Source of the DNA: Paraflavisolibacter caeni
GTDB taxonomy: Bacteria > Bacteroidota > Bacteroidia > Chitinophagales > Chitinophagaceae
Direction: 5' to 3'
DNA: 64,000 nucleotides
Assembly: GCF_025628885.1 (NCBI RefSeq)
Contig: NZ_JAOTIF010000002.1
Coordinates: 1-64,000 of the forward strand
Part shown: piece by piece, positions 17,695 to 26,445 of the stretch
Layout: every line of letters begins with the position of its first letter
Numbering within the stretch: the stretch's first letter is position 1
Position numbers and translations under genes: made by a program
The notes under the pieces: model-generated
Told to the model about the DNA's origin: nothing
The model's input: the letters and a program-made list of their open reading frames with translations, nothing else
The model's database searches: none

Positions 17695-18145
17695 ATATCT
17701 TTCGTTGCCTATTTTTCTGCTCCATTCTAAGTATATAAAGTACAAGTAATAAAAGGGCAAACATTGTTACCCATACGGATGCTAAAGCAAGGAGCAACAC
17801 AATAACGATTACAACGACAATACCCAAGCAAGAAAACCCAGGAATAAATACAAAGCCATACCTGTTATAAATGGGTGTAATCGGCCCAATATACTTGTTA
17901 AACAGTTCTATGGACAGGTATTTATCCATTACCTCAAAGTCCTTAATGTAGTGCAGATAATCTGATAATTGTTGATACACCAGTTCCCTTTTCCGTCTAT
18001 CTTTAATACATCCGAAATGGTGAATAAAGTTTTCTACTGTAATCAAATGAAAACGCTTTAGTTCCTTTTTAGGTACAGTTTCCTTTATTGTATATATTAT
18101 CTCCTGTAATTCAGAAAAATCATGCTTTATATTATCGGGTGGCAT
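17678..18145 (-). CDS. Unknown protein with soluble N-terminal domain and two C-terminal membrane helices
   Basis: 155 residues. Residues 1-90 are a charged helical region. Residues about 98-142 contain two close hydrophobic helices (FIPGFSCLGIVVVIVIVLLL and TMFALLLLVLYIL), followed by a basic tail (RMEQKNRQRKIYGYNI). I do not recognise the family. It overlaps the start of the DUF3997-like lipoprotein, so the two are probably co-translated and may work together. Confidence 0.65.
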   Translation of the reverse strand: MPPDNIKHDFSELQEIIYTIKETVPKKELKRFHLITVENFIHHFGCIKDRRKRELVYQQLSDYLHYIKDFEVMDKYLSIELFNKYIGPITPIYNRYGFVFIPGFSCLGIVVVIVIVLLLALASVWVTMFALLLLVLYILRMEQKNRQRKIYGYNI

Positions 18146-18374
18146 TTCAATTCAGAGTATCTTAATTAATGAAACTTGCATAAGGTTGTACACAACAGTT
18201 TCAGATGTTTCTGTCATTTTCGGTAGTCCATAATACTACTGCATGGATAAAGGTAAGGCCAATAATAGTGATGAGGAAGTTGATTGTGATCATAGAACCA
18301 CAAATGCAGAAAAAAAAGTTAGCTGCCGGTTCTTTAACTCAATAGATTTTCCATGAGATGCAAGGTGGCTGAAA

Positions 18375-18809
18375 CTATTGCCTTTTAATAATTTGGTTGG
18401 TTGCCAAATAATACAAATCTTGTCCACCGATTTCAGGCTTAATGTTTTCTTCCTGGTTGAATCTTTTTAGGACACCTGAGATAGTAACAGGTAAGCCAAC
18501 CTGCTGCAATTCCTGTGGCATGGAACAAACATATCCGGTAATCTGGGAATCAATATTGTTGGCAGTGGTCATAGTAAAACTAATGCCATACCTGTTGAAT
18601 TTAGAAGAATAAACTACCATGCCTTCTTCGTTACTCACAGATTGATACGTTGCACGCTGTACTTCACAGAACGAGTCAGAAGTATCTTTCTTGCATTGAA
18701 CCCTGAGAATAGATAAGAAGAATACGGCTACAGGTAATCGAAGCGGGAAGACATATCTTATAACATTTTTTGTGTAGACAAGACCTATCTCAACATCCTT
18801 GCATAGCCG
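18375..18809 (-). CDS. Small lipoprotein-like protein with an unclear start codon
   Basis: The C-terminal 87 residues can be read from a GTG at 18638, but the frame stays open upstream to a TGA at 18810-18812. The upstream codons give a hydrophobic stretch ending in a lipobox-like LSILRVQCKK, followed by sequence that runs smoothly into the rest. This looks like a lipoprotein of about 120 residues whose signal peptide has no in-frame ATG, GTG or TTG. The start may be mutated or unusual, or the gene may be inactive. The mature part (NRYGISFTMTTANNIDSQIT ... PEIGGQDLYYLATNQI) resembles small Chitinophagaceae lipoproteins of unknown role. The 5' boundary given is the limit of the open frame, not a proven start. 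Confidence 0.5.
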   Translation of the reverse strand, partial: RLCKDVEIGLVYTKNVIRYVFPLRLPVAVFFLSILRVQCKKDTSDSFCEVQRATYQSVSNEEGMVVYSSKFNRYGISFTMTTANNIDSQITGYVCSMPQELQQVGLPVTISGVLKRFNQEENIKPEIGGQDLYYLATNQIIKRQ

Positions 18810-18812
18810 TCA

Positions 18813-19094
18813 GCTTTTGTTTGGCTGTTGGTTCATGTTAGCTAATGACAGAGTATGCAAAAAGGTGAACATTAAACACTCCTGGGCTGTACAAATAACT
18901 AATACTCAACCCTTTCGCTGAACACATTATTTAGAAGGGTGACCTTATTACACACGCTGACGATTTAACATGTTTCTTTCAGTGACATCAGTCTGGGTTA
19001 CTCAACCTTGGATAAAGATATAAGGTTCTAAAGAAAATGCTGATTGTGACATTACAGCTCCCATTGAAGAAGCATAAAATCTGTATGCCGTTTT
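18813..19094. other. Non-coding spacer in the cassette-like region
   Basis: No credible open frame. The left end holds a GTTAGC (18838-18843) like those between the other small genes. The remainder has no T-run hairpin or recognisable site. Confidence 0.5.
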
Positions 19095-19634
19095 TTAACC
19101 GACATAGGACAGAACATAGTTGTTGTCAGCAGCCGCTCTGCTAAAAAAAACTTTCAGCTCAGCAAAATCTTCCAAAAGGTGTCTTTGATTGAATACTTCG
19201 TTATCTCCGTTGTCATCATGCCAACACCAAGGATAAATTCCATTATCATTAAGTTCCTTCGAATTGTAATTACTGGCAACTTTTGCTTGATTCTCAGAGT
19301 TCAACAATTCATTAATTTCTTTGACCCTTTCTGGTGTGATGTAAGAAACCGAATCTATCATGTTCCACAATGCCTGTTCGTCGACATTATCAAAATTGAC
19401 GCTGCTCATGCCCTCTGCACCTAGACTATTACCAGGATTAAAAATCTCGACAACCAATTTGCAAGCGTTTTCATCCTTGCCTTTCGAAAGGATAAATTCT
19501 AAAGCCATAAATGAACCTGCGTAGGTAGAATATTCTTCGGAAAGTTTTTCTGGATTTACCTTCTTGCCGTTTACTTTTTCAATTTCTTTAAACTTGTCTG
19601 ATGTGACTCTATAAAGTGTAGCTGATTGACTCAT
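19095..19634 (-). CDS. DUF1877 (YfbM-like) protein
   Basis: 179 residues, usual length for DUF1877. The start MSQSATLYRVTSDKFKEIE and the end 'F-x-x-L-K-V-F-F-x-x-AAADNNYVLSYVG' are typical, as is the central NGIYPWCWHDD. The E. coli member YfbM has a known structure but no established function. No signal peptide. It is one of a run of small minus-strand genes separated by similar spacers, so it may have been acquired as a unit. Confidence 0.8.
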   Translation of the reverse strand: MSQSATLYRVTSDKFKEIEKVNGKKVNPEKLSEEYSTYAGSFMALEFILSKGKDENACKLVVEIFNPGNSLGAEGMSSVNFDNVDEQALWNMIDSVSYITPERVKEINELLNSENQAKVASNYNSKELNDNGIYPWCWHDDNGDNEVFNQRHLLEDFAELKVFFSRAAADNNYVLSYVG

Positions 19635-19813
19635 AAGGAACTTCTAAATAGCATACAACGGTCATGATGTTTGCGAAGCAGTGGCAGTCTGTGAGTCAAA
19701 ACTTCACTTACAATCTATAGTTGTTTATTGGTTTACAGAATAAATGTAGTGATATAGACACTGATATGCAAACATTAAAGTTAGCGGCTGTTTAATTAAG
19801 TTGCTCTTCATTT

Positions 19814-20239
19814 TTATAATGAAGAAATGGTTTTGATTATAGCATAAATAATCAAGCTAATTGCAATTACTCCAAATGGCAATAAATAAACTTCACCCGG
19901 TACAGAACTAAGAATATAAAATTGATAGGGGGCGTGAGGTAAATAGTAAATCTCTAATTGCTTCCCAGTTTCATATTGATAATTTTTACCTATTTCAGTA
20001 TCAACAACAATCCTTTTTCCTGTTTTGTCTTTAAATTCCAAGACAGGATAATAATATTTAACGCCATCAAGATCTACTTCAATTTTATAATCTATGATTG
20101 TTGCTCTAGTTTTCACTCCCTGTTTCCGAATGTTATTTCTTCGCCTGAAAGGGTAAACAGTCAAAGAAATAAAGTAATAGCATGAAATGACAAGTAGAAT
20201 AAACCAAAAAAGCAACTTTATTGTGGGAGAAATTTCCAT
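19814..20239 (-). CDS. DUF3592-like membrane protein
   Basis: 141 residues with a membrane helix at each end (about 8-28 and 115-136) and between them a beta-rich domain with GVKTRATIIDYKIEV, YYPVLEFKDKTGKRIVVDT and TGKQLEIYYLPHAP. This is the DUF3592 layout, in which the domain between two helices faces the periplasm or cytosol. Function unknown. It belongs to the same series of small minus-strand genes. Confidence 0.78.
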   Translation of the reverse strand: MEISPTIKLLFWFILLVISCYYFISLTVYPFRRRNNIRKQGVKTRATIIDYKIEVDLDGVKYYYPVLEFKDKTGKRIVVDTEIGKNYQYETGKQLEIYYLPHAPYQFYILSSVPGEVYLLPFGVIAISLIIYAIIKTISSL

Positions 20240-20351
20240 AAATTATAGGTGGCACTATGATAGCCGCTGCCAGTAGATAAATTTACGAACCAAGCTCATC
20301 CAGAAAAATGATTTTAAAAAAGCTGCATAACTTACTAACTCACAGTGTCTC

Positions 20352-20382
20352 GCAGGTTCGCATTCTTTGTTGTCCAACCTGC
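20352..20382. repeat. Inverted repeat GCAGGTT ... AACCTGC
   Basis: A 7-bp stem with a 17-nt loop in the spacer between the DUF3592-like gene and the basic protein gene. No T-run follows on either strand, so it does not look like a terminator. It may mark the edge of the cassette-like region. Confidence 0.4.
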
Positions 20383-20438
20383 ATGAGCCCAACCGTAGTG
20401 CTAAACTGAAAACATAATAAACGAACTTCTTCTCCTCC

Positions 20439-21005
20439 CTAAATCCGCAATACCTCTAAACCTCCATCCTGTTTCCCATAAACTTCCACAACTTCAAGTC
20501 CAACCACTTCTTTTTTCCAACAAATTTGCCAAGGCCCCATCTGCTCTAACCCATTCATTCCTTTCACATCCACCAGCTCCTTTCTGCCTGTGCTCATCAT
20601 CCCCCTCACCGCCAGCTGGATCCTCAGCCACTGCTTGTCCCCCTGCCTGCTCATATACAACCGGATGGCCGCCTGGTAGACATGCTTCCTCTTCTTTCGG
20701 GGCAGTGTCTTCCGGAAGGCCTCCTTCCTTTCAGTATCTGCAAGAATCCACTGGGCATAGACCACCGCCTCCTTAAACAGATCCCTCCTTACCCGCTGCT
20801 TTTCAGAAGCCACCACTCCACTCATGTCTGGGTACTTGGTGATCACAATCCTTTTTTTCCACTTCTTTTTCTTGTTGCCCCGATAATGCTTCACCACAAA
20901 ACACTTCCCAATCGAGCCCCGGATCATGCCCAACAACAACCGGGGCATCTTCTTGCCATCCTTGATCACCACCCTTTCTTTACTATTGATATAGACCTGA
21001 TTCAT
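20439..21005 (-). CDS. Small basic protein of unknown function
   Basis: 188 residues, strongly basic in the first two thirds (NKKKKWKKRIVITKYPDMSG, QRVRRDLFKEAVVYAQWI, LPRKKRKHVYQAAIRLYM). No signal peptide or membrane helix. The arrangement RGSIGKCFVVKHYRG, then K-Y-P-D-M, then a helical segment, resembles short repeat-associated proteins seen in several Chitinophagaceae genomes; I cannot name a family. Codon use follows its neighbours. Upstream (21120-21210) lies a degenerate repeat region. The basic surface suggests nucleic-acid binding, which is speculation. Confidence 0.6.
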   Translation of the reverse strand: MNQVYINSKERVVIKDGKKMPRLLLGMIRGSIGKCFVVKHYRGNKKKKWKKRIVITKYPDMSGVVASEKQRVRRDLFKEAVVYAQWILADTERKEAFRKTLPRKKRKHVYQAAIRLYMSRQGDKQWLRIQLAVRGMMSTGRKELVDVKGMNGLEQMGPWQICWKKEVVGLEVVEVYGKQDGGLEVLRI

Positions 21006-21325
21006 CTTCTAAATCCATTTACCCCTAAAGCTACTCCGCCCCACCCACAACCAAAAACCTTCTGGCCGTTTTGGCAGAAAATGGCAGGAAATGGCCGCTT
21101 TTGTCCGCCCCAGCTCCAGCTTTCAAGTAGGGATCCTTCGTACCTCAAGTATACCTGAAGCAGACCATCAGTATACCTACAGTAGGGCAACAGTATCCCT
21201 CCTTCGTTCCCAAACCTCTAAAAAGCCATATTTCTTTCCCCTTCCTCTTCTCCCCATAAAACCCCGACCCCTCTATCCCTTTATTCGTCATTCAAATCAT
21301 TCATCATTCCCTCTACCTTTGCACC
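21006..21325. other. Intergenic region with degenerate GTATACC repeats and a shared CATTC element
   Basis: Around 21120-21210 the motif AGTATACC or AGTAGGG recurs at roughly 11-13 bp spacing. At 21283-21310 is an ATTCGTCATTCAAATCATTC element also found at 48173 and 50450. No gene was seen. Confidence 0.6.
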
Positions 21326-22888
21326 ATGAAATCCAATAAAACTGCTTTGTTCATTATCCTGGCCGTATCAATTATCCTTCTATTTTCCTTTCTGGGTAAG
21401 ATCAGTGTCTTCCAGGTGGCAGAAGCCCGCAACGCAGAATGTGCAAACGAAATGTTTGCCCGGCATGATTGGATTACTCCGGTTTTCAACGGACAGCTAC
21501 GTACCGATAAACCCGCCCTTGAGTATTTCGCCATGATCACGGCCTACCACCTGTTCGGTGTAAACGAATTCAGCGCTCGCTTCTTCTCGGCAGTTTGTGG
21601 ACTATTGGTGGTCCTATGCACTTTCTTGTTCACCAAACGCCACTTCGGCCAGAATGCAGCTGTCTGGACTTCTATAGTGCTGTTATCCTCCATCCATGCC
21701 ATTATTCAGTTCCGGTTGGCCACCCCCGACCCTTACCTTATTCTCGCTCACGTACTTTCTTTGTATTGTTTCTGGGAAGGTTGGCAGTCCGGGAAATGGC
21801 GCTGGTATGCAGCAATGTACCTCCTTTTGGGACTAGGCGTTTTAGCGAAAGGACCCGTTGGACTATTATTACCGGCACTCACCATAGCCTTGTTCCTGTT
21901 GTTAAAGAAAAAACTTTCATGGAATGTCATCAAAGAGGCAAAGCCATGGTACGGGATTATTCTGGCACTTGCTGTATGCCTTCCCTGGTACCTGCTTGTC
22001 CATTTCAAAACAGGTGGCGCCTGGACTACCGGATTTTTCATGGAACATAATGTTGGTCGATTTGACAAAGCCGTCGATGGACACAGTGGCTTTTTCCTCC
22101 TTCCACTGGTCTTTGTCTTTTTAGGCATGTTCCCCTTCTCCGTTTTTAGTGTACGGACTTTTTCCTGGGTCTGGAAAGAAAGAAAGCAAAACGACTTGCT
22201 TTTCTTTTTACTGGTAGCCGCTACCTCCATCGTTATTTTTTACTCCTTCTCAAGCACCAAGCTCTTGAACTATACAACACCTGCTTATCCATTTCTGGCG
22301 ATCTTGATCGGTTGCTGGTTAAACAAAGTTTCAGGTCAACCTATTAAGGCTTCTTTCGAATGGGCATTCATTACCTTGATCGCAATAGCCATACCTGTCG
22401 GTACCTACCTTTGGAGCGCAAATACCGATCCCGTTAAAGATATCGCCTGGATCGCATATCCACTGGCCATATTACCTGCTGGTGTGCTACTGGCTATCCT
22501 TTCAAAACAAAGTCTTTTGCGACGTTCACTCCTGGTAGCCGTAGCAAGCATGTGTACGACATTCCTGTTATTTTCCGTGTCTTTCCCTGCTTTGGATAAA
22601 CACACCGTTTTCCGTATGCACAAACAAGAATTGAAACAGGGAGAAGAAGTAGTTGCTTATAAAAAGTTCAATGATGGTTTTGTATTCTATAACGGCCACC
22701 CCATTCCTGTTGTAAACAGCCAGGAAGAGTTGGACTCTTTCCTGAACAAATACCACCACTTGGTAGTCTTAAGCACTACTAAAAATGACTTTGATGAACT
22801 AAATAAGAACCATCGGCTGCACTTACAGAGTAAGGTCAGGGATTTGTTCAGCTCTAAATACTCTGCTATTTACTTTCAACTCAACTAA
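21326..22888 (+). CDS. Membrane glycosyltransferase of the PMT / ArnT (GT83-like) family
   Basis: 520 residues with about ten to twelve hydrophobic helices. The first periplasmic loop carries the family's acidic signature in VAEARNAECANEMFARHDWITPVFNG with the following LRTDKPALEYFAM. These are the positions where ArnT-like enzymes bind the polyprenyl-phosphate sugar (compare E-x-R in bacterial PMT proteins). A second loop region GVLAKGPVGLLLPA is also typical. Such enzymes move a sugar from a lipid carrier onto lipid A, another lipid or a protein on the outer face of the inner membrane. Acceptor unknown. No partner gene is adjacent. Confidence 0.85.
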   Translation: MKSNKTALFIILAVSIILLFSFLGKISVFQVAEARNAECANEMFARHDWITPVFNGQLRTDKPALEYFAMITAYHLFGVNEFSARFFSAVCGLLVVLCTFLFTKRHFGQNAAVWTSIVLLSSIHAIIQFRLATPDPYLILAHVLSLYCFWEGWQSGKWRWYAAMYLLLGLGVLAKGPVGLLLPALTIALFLLLKKKLSWNVIKEAKPWYGIILALAVCLPWYLLVHFKTGGAWTTGFFMEHNVGRFDKAVDGHSGFFLLPLVFVFLGMFPFSVFSVRTFSWVWKERKQNDLLFFLLVAATSIVIFYSFSSTKLLNYTTPAYPFLAILIGCWLNKVSGQPIKASFEWAFITLIAIAIPVGTYLWSANTDPVKDIAWIAYPLAILPAGVLLAILSKQSLLRRSLLVAVASMCTTFLLFSVSFPALDKHTVFRMHKQELKQGEEVVAYKKFNDGFVFYNGHPIPVVNSQEELDSFLNKYHHLVVLSTTKNDFDELNKNHRLHLQSKVRDLFSSKYSAIYFQLN

Positions 22889-22971
22889 AAAATCATAACA
22901 AGTATAGAATTTGCTGCATTGTATATCCAATAACAGCAGTATTTACCGTTCACTCTATACGAACCGTCTTC

Positions 22972-23037
22972 TTTACAGTTATTTACATTAGCATAATACT
23001 CGCTTAACGTTACGTTAACTGTGCGCTTCTACTTTTA
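22972..23037 (+). promoter_or_regulatory. Candidate Pho box: 11-bp phased repeats with a -7 element before the SusC gene
   Basis: TTTAC (22982), ATAAT (22993), TTAAC (23004) and TTAAC (23015) start exactly 11 bp apart; another TTTAC lies at 22972 (10 bp off). TACTTTTA (23030-23037) matches five of six defined positions of the -7 element TAnnTTTG and begins 10 bp after the last repeat, the same geometry as at 9812-9891. The SusC start is 130 bp further on, leaving a 5' leader of about 110 nt. Regulation by PhoB is inferred. Confidence 0.65.
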
Positions 23038-23149
23038 CGCCCTCCAAAATAACTGAGTGATAAGCTCAATATAAGACTTTGAATAAATCATCATAATGAT
23101 CTGCTCAATCATTTATCGCGCCCTTATTAATATATAAACAACCTGTTGA

Positions 23150-26100
23150 ATGAAACATTATTACTTATTGAAAGACCAGCAGTCAAATGCTGGTAGCACT
23201 CCTTTTGCCAAGACTAAACGAACACACCCTGTTCAAACAATTGCTGTCTGTTCATCTTCAATTGTACGGATACTGGCATTACTGATTTTATTGTTGGTAA
23301 ACACCATACTGTTTGCCCAGCAAAAGAAAGTTTCAGGGATAATTAAAAATCCTGTAGACAATAGGCCCGTTGTCGGGGCCAGCGTGCAGATAAAAGGTGC
23401 TAACAGGGCAGTTGCAACAAATGAGAGCGGCATGTTCAGTATCAATACTGCCGAAAATGAATCGCTTATTATTTCTGCTGTTGGCTTCAAACCAAGGGAA
23501 ATAAGAATAGGAAAAATATCACAAATAGATATTCAGTTAATGCCTGATGCAAGGGAATTGGATAATGTGGTAGTAACAGCATTAGGTATCAAACGATCTG
23601 AAAAGGCGCTCGGTTACGCCACGACTACTGTCCAGGGAGAACAGTTGACAGATGCAATGTCAGGCAACTGGACAGATGCTTTATCGGGAAAAGTAGCTGG
23701 CTTAAACTTAGTGAGATCAAATAGTGGTCCTGCTAGTTCTAACAAAGTGATTCTTCGTGGTGAGAATAATCTTACCGGCGATAACGAAGCACTGATTGTT
23801 GTAGACGGTGTAGTCATCAACCAGGGGAGCGGCCGTCGCAATGCCATCGGTGGTGAATTAACATACGGTACTGGTAGCGATAATATGCCTGCCGATTATG
23901 GAAGTGGCTTAAACGACATCAACCCTGAAGATATAGAATCTGTTTCTGTACTAAAGGGACCTGGAGCCGCCGCCTTATATGGACAGCGTGCTGCAAATGG
24001 TGCGATCATCATCACAACAAAATCAGGAAGCAATAAAAGAAAAGGGTTGGGCATTACTTTTAACTCCAACGCTTCCATGGAGCAGATCAACCGTTGGCCG
24101 GACCTGCAATTTGAATATGGTCAGGGCCTGGATGGTGCAGCCTATTACTCTTATGGCACAACAGCAGATGGCGCCAGTACCAGTGGTACCAGTTCTGCTT
24201 ATGGTCCCAGGTTTGATGGACAAAAGTTTTACCAGTATAACACTGGATTACAAGCGGTAGATACAGTAAGAACACCATGGGTGCCTTATACCAATAAGAT
24301 CAATAAGTTTTTCAATACAGGACAAACCATTACAAACACAGTAACGGTCGATGGCGGTACAGAAAGGACCTCTGCTCGCTTTTCATTGACCAATGTTTCC
24401 AACAAATGGATCATTCCCAATACTGGTTATAAACGCAATACGGTATCCTTATCAGTGAATTCCAAAGTGAATGACCGGCTGCAGATATCTTCAAAAATAA
24501 ACTACACCAACAAGTGGAGCGATAACCTGCCGGGTGCTGGATATGGGAACCAATCCATCATGTATTGGTATATATTCTGGCAACCTAGTGCTGACTTGGA
24601 CTGGTTGAAGAATTACTGGGTAAACGGCCAGGAAGACAGGAAAATAAAATATCCATATAGTACATTTCCGGAGAATCCATACGCTGTAGTGAACGAGTTT
24701 ATCAACAGGTCTAACCGTCATGGAGTAACAGGAAATATCCAGGCAACTTATAACTTCACCAAAGAACTGAGCCTGCAGTTGAGAACTTCAATGGATTTCT
24801 CATACGAGCAGCGGGCACAGGAACGCCCTTATGATGCAGGTTCAAAATATCCTAAGGGAAGCTACCGGACACAAAATATCTTTTCTCAGGAAGCGAGCAC
24901 AGACTTCCTGCTGAAATATGCTAAAAAGCTGAATAGTGATTTCGATTTCTCAGTTACTGCTGGTGGTAGTGCATTGAGAAATACATACAATAGAGATGAA
25001 ACACGTGCAGACTCACTGACTTATCCGGGTGTATATTCTATGGCCAATGCCGCAGGGCCTTTGGTAACCCTGCCATGGAAAAGCAAATATGCGATCAATA
25101 GTTTTTACGGATTGGTCACTGCTGCATATAAAGACTTCTTATTCTTCGATGCAACTGGAAGACAGGATTGGAACAGTGTTCTGGCAACACCAACACGGAC
25201 TGAGAATGCTGGTTTCTTTTATCCATCAGCGAACTTGAGTTTCATTCTTTCAGAGGTTGCTTCATTGCCTCAGGCCATCAGCTTCGTGAAGTTCAGGTTT
25301 TCTGCTTCAGGCGTAGGTAGCGGTCAAACGATACCTTACCGTACGTCCTATAACTTTACTTCAGCAGGAAGTTTATACAATGGTGGCTTGGAAAATACGA
25401 CTGTACTGGCGAATCCAAATTTGAAACCTTTGAGGACGATCACTTATGAAGCAGGAGCAAACATAAGATTGTTCAATAATCGCTTAGGATTTGATGTGGC
25501 TGTATATACAGGTAATACCAAAGACCAGATACTGGAGCGTATCATCGACCGTTCTTCAGGTTACACCAAGTCCATTATCAACGCAGGAAGGGTGAACAAC
25601 AAAGGTGTCGAGTTAACTGTAAACGGAACTCCCATCTCATCTTCCAATGGTTTCAAATGGACAACGAATGTTGTGTTCTCTGCTAACACAAACCAGATCA
25701 AGGAGCTTGCCGATAGTTCCGTGGTACTCCAAACCGGTCCCGTTGGCGGTGGACAGATCGTAGCAAAGGTTGGCGGAAGCATGGGCGATCTGTATGGAAG
25801 AGGGTATGTACGTGCTCCTGATGGACAGGTAGTTTACGATGCCAATACAGGTGTTGCTTTGATCTCTCAGGATGTGAAGTACCTGGGCAATACCATTCCT
25901 AAATGGAAACTGGGCTTCAGCAATGATTTTAGTTATAAACAATTCCGTCTGAACTTATTATTCGATGCTCAATATGGTGCCGTTGCTCACTCCCTGATGC
26001 ACTATAAACTGGCAGAACAGGGGAAGACAACCAATACACTTCCTGGAAGATATAACGGTATTATCGGGAATGGCGTGATACAGGAAGCAGATGGCAAATA

Positions 26101-26434
26101 CAGGAAGAATGATGTGATTGCCATGGATATAGATGAATACTACCGTTCACATTACGGAGTTGACAATGCAGAGGGCAGCACATTCCGTACTGACTTTATC
26201 AAATTCCGGGAAGCCAGGTTCGATTACACACTCAGCCCAAGATTGACAAAAAAGATAGGCCTGCAACGCGCTACAATAGGTGTATATGGCCGCAACCTGT
26301 TTATCTGGTCTCCATGGCCCATGTTTGATCCAGAGTTTGGTACGTTGAGCGGAAGCGATATCGTACAGGGATTCGAGATTGGTCAGTTCCCATCTAGTCG
26401 CACACTTGGAATGAATCTGGTTATTGGACTTTAA
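23150..26434 (+). CDS. SusC/RagA-family TonB-linked outer-membrane protein
   Basis: 1094 residues. A long N-terminus precedes a signal-peptide hydrophobic core at about 40-57. A CarboxypepD_reg-like domain (about 60-140) has VSGIIKNPVDNRPVVGASVQIKG. The SusC plug (about 140-300) carries VVVTALGIKRSEKALGYA, GKVAGL and the SusC hallmark SVLKGPGAAALYGQRAANG. The barrel ends with GRNLFIW ... RTLGMNLVIGL. It is the transport half of a SusCD pair and forms an operon with the SusD gene 11 bp downstream. The operon also encodes a DUF5689 lipoprotein and a phosphoesterase, so the cargo is probably a phosphorus-containing compound rather than a glycan. Confidence 0.93.
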   Translation: MKHYYLLKDQQSNAGSTPFAKTKRTHPVQTIAVCSSSIVRILALLILLLVNTILFAQQKKVSGIIKNPVDNRPVVGASVQIKGANRAVATNESGMFSINTAENESLIISAVGFKPREIRIGKISQIDIQLMPDARELDNVVVTALGIKRSEKALGYATTTVQGEQLTDAMSGNWTDALSGKVAGLNLVRSNSGPASSNKVILRGENNLTGDNEALIVVDGVVINQGSGRRNAIGGELTYGTGSDNMPADYGSGLNDINPEDIESVSVLKGPGAAALYGQRAANGAIIITTKSGSNKRKGLGITFNSNASMEQINRWPDLQFEYGQGLDGAAYYSYGTTADGASTSGTSSAYGPRFDGQKFYQYNTGLQAVDTVRTPWVPYTNKINKFFNTGQTITNTVTVDGGTERTSARFSLTNVSNKWIIPNTGYKRNTVSLSVNSKVNDRLQISSKINYTNKWSDNLPGAGYGNQSIMYWYIFWQPSADLDWLKNYWVNGQEDRKIKYPYSTFPENPYAVVNEFINRSNRHGVTGNIQATYNFTKELSLQLRTSMDFSYEQRAQERPYDAGSKYPKGSYRTQNIFSQEASTDFLLKYAKKLNSDFDFSVTAGGSALRNTYNRDETRADSLTYPGVYSMANAAGPLVTLPWKSKYAINSFYGLVTAAYKDFLFFDATGRQDWNSVLATPTRTENAGFFYPSANLSFILSEVASLPQAISFVKFRFSASGVGSGQTIPYRTSYNFTSAGSLYNGGLENTTVLANPNLKPLRTITYEAGANIRLFNNRLGFDVAVYTGNTKDQILERIIDRSSGYTKSIINAGRVNNKGVELTVNGTPISSSNGFKWTTNVVFSANTNQIKELADSSVVLQTGPVGGGQIVAKVGGSMGDLYGRGYVRAPDGQVVYDANTGVALISQDVKYLGNTIPKWKLGFSNDFSYKQFRLNLLFDAQYGAVAHSLMHYKLAEQGKTTNTLPGRYNGIIGNGVIQEADGKYRKNDVIAMDIDEYYRSHYGVDNAEGSTFRTDFIKFREARFDYTLSPRLTKKIGLQRATIGVYGRNLFIWSPWPMFDPEFGTLSGSDIVQGFEIGQFPSSRTLGMNLVIGL

Positions 26435-26445
26435 TTATTGAAAAA

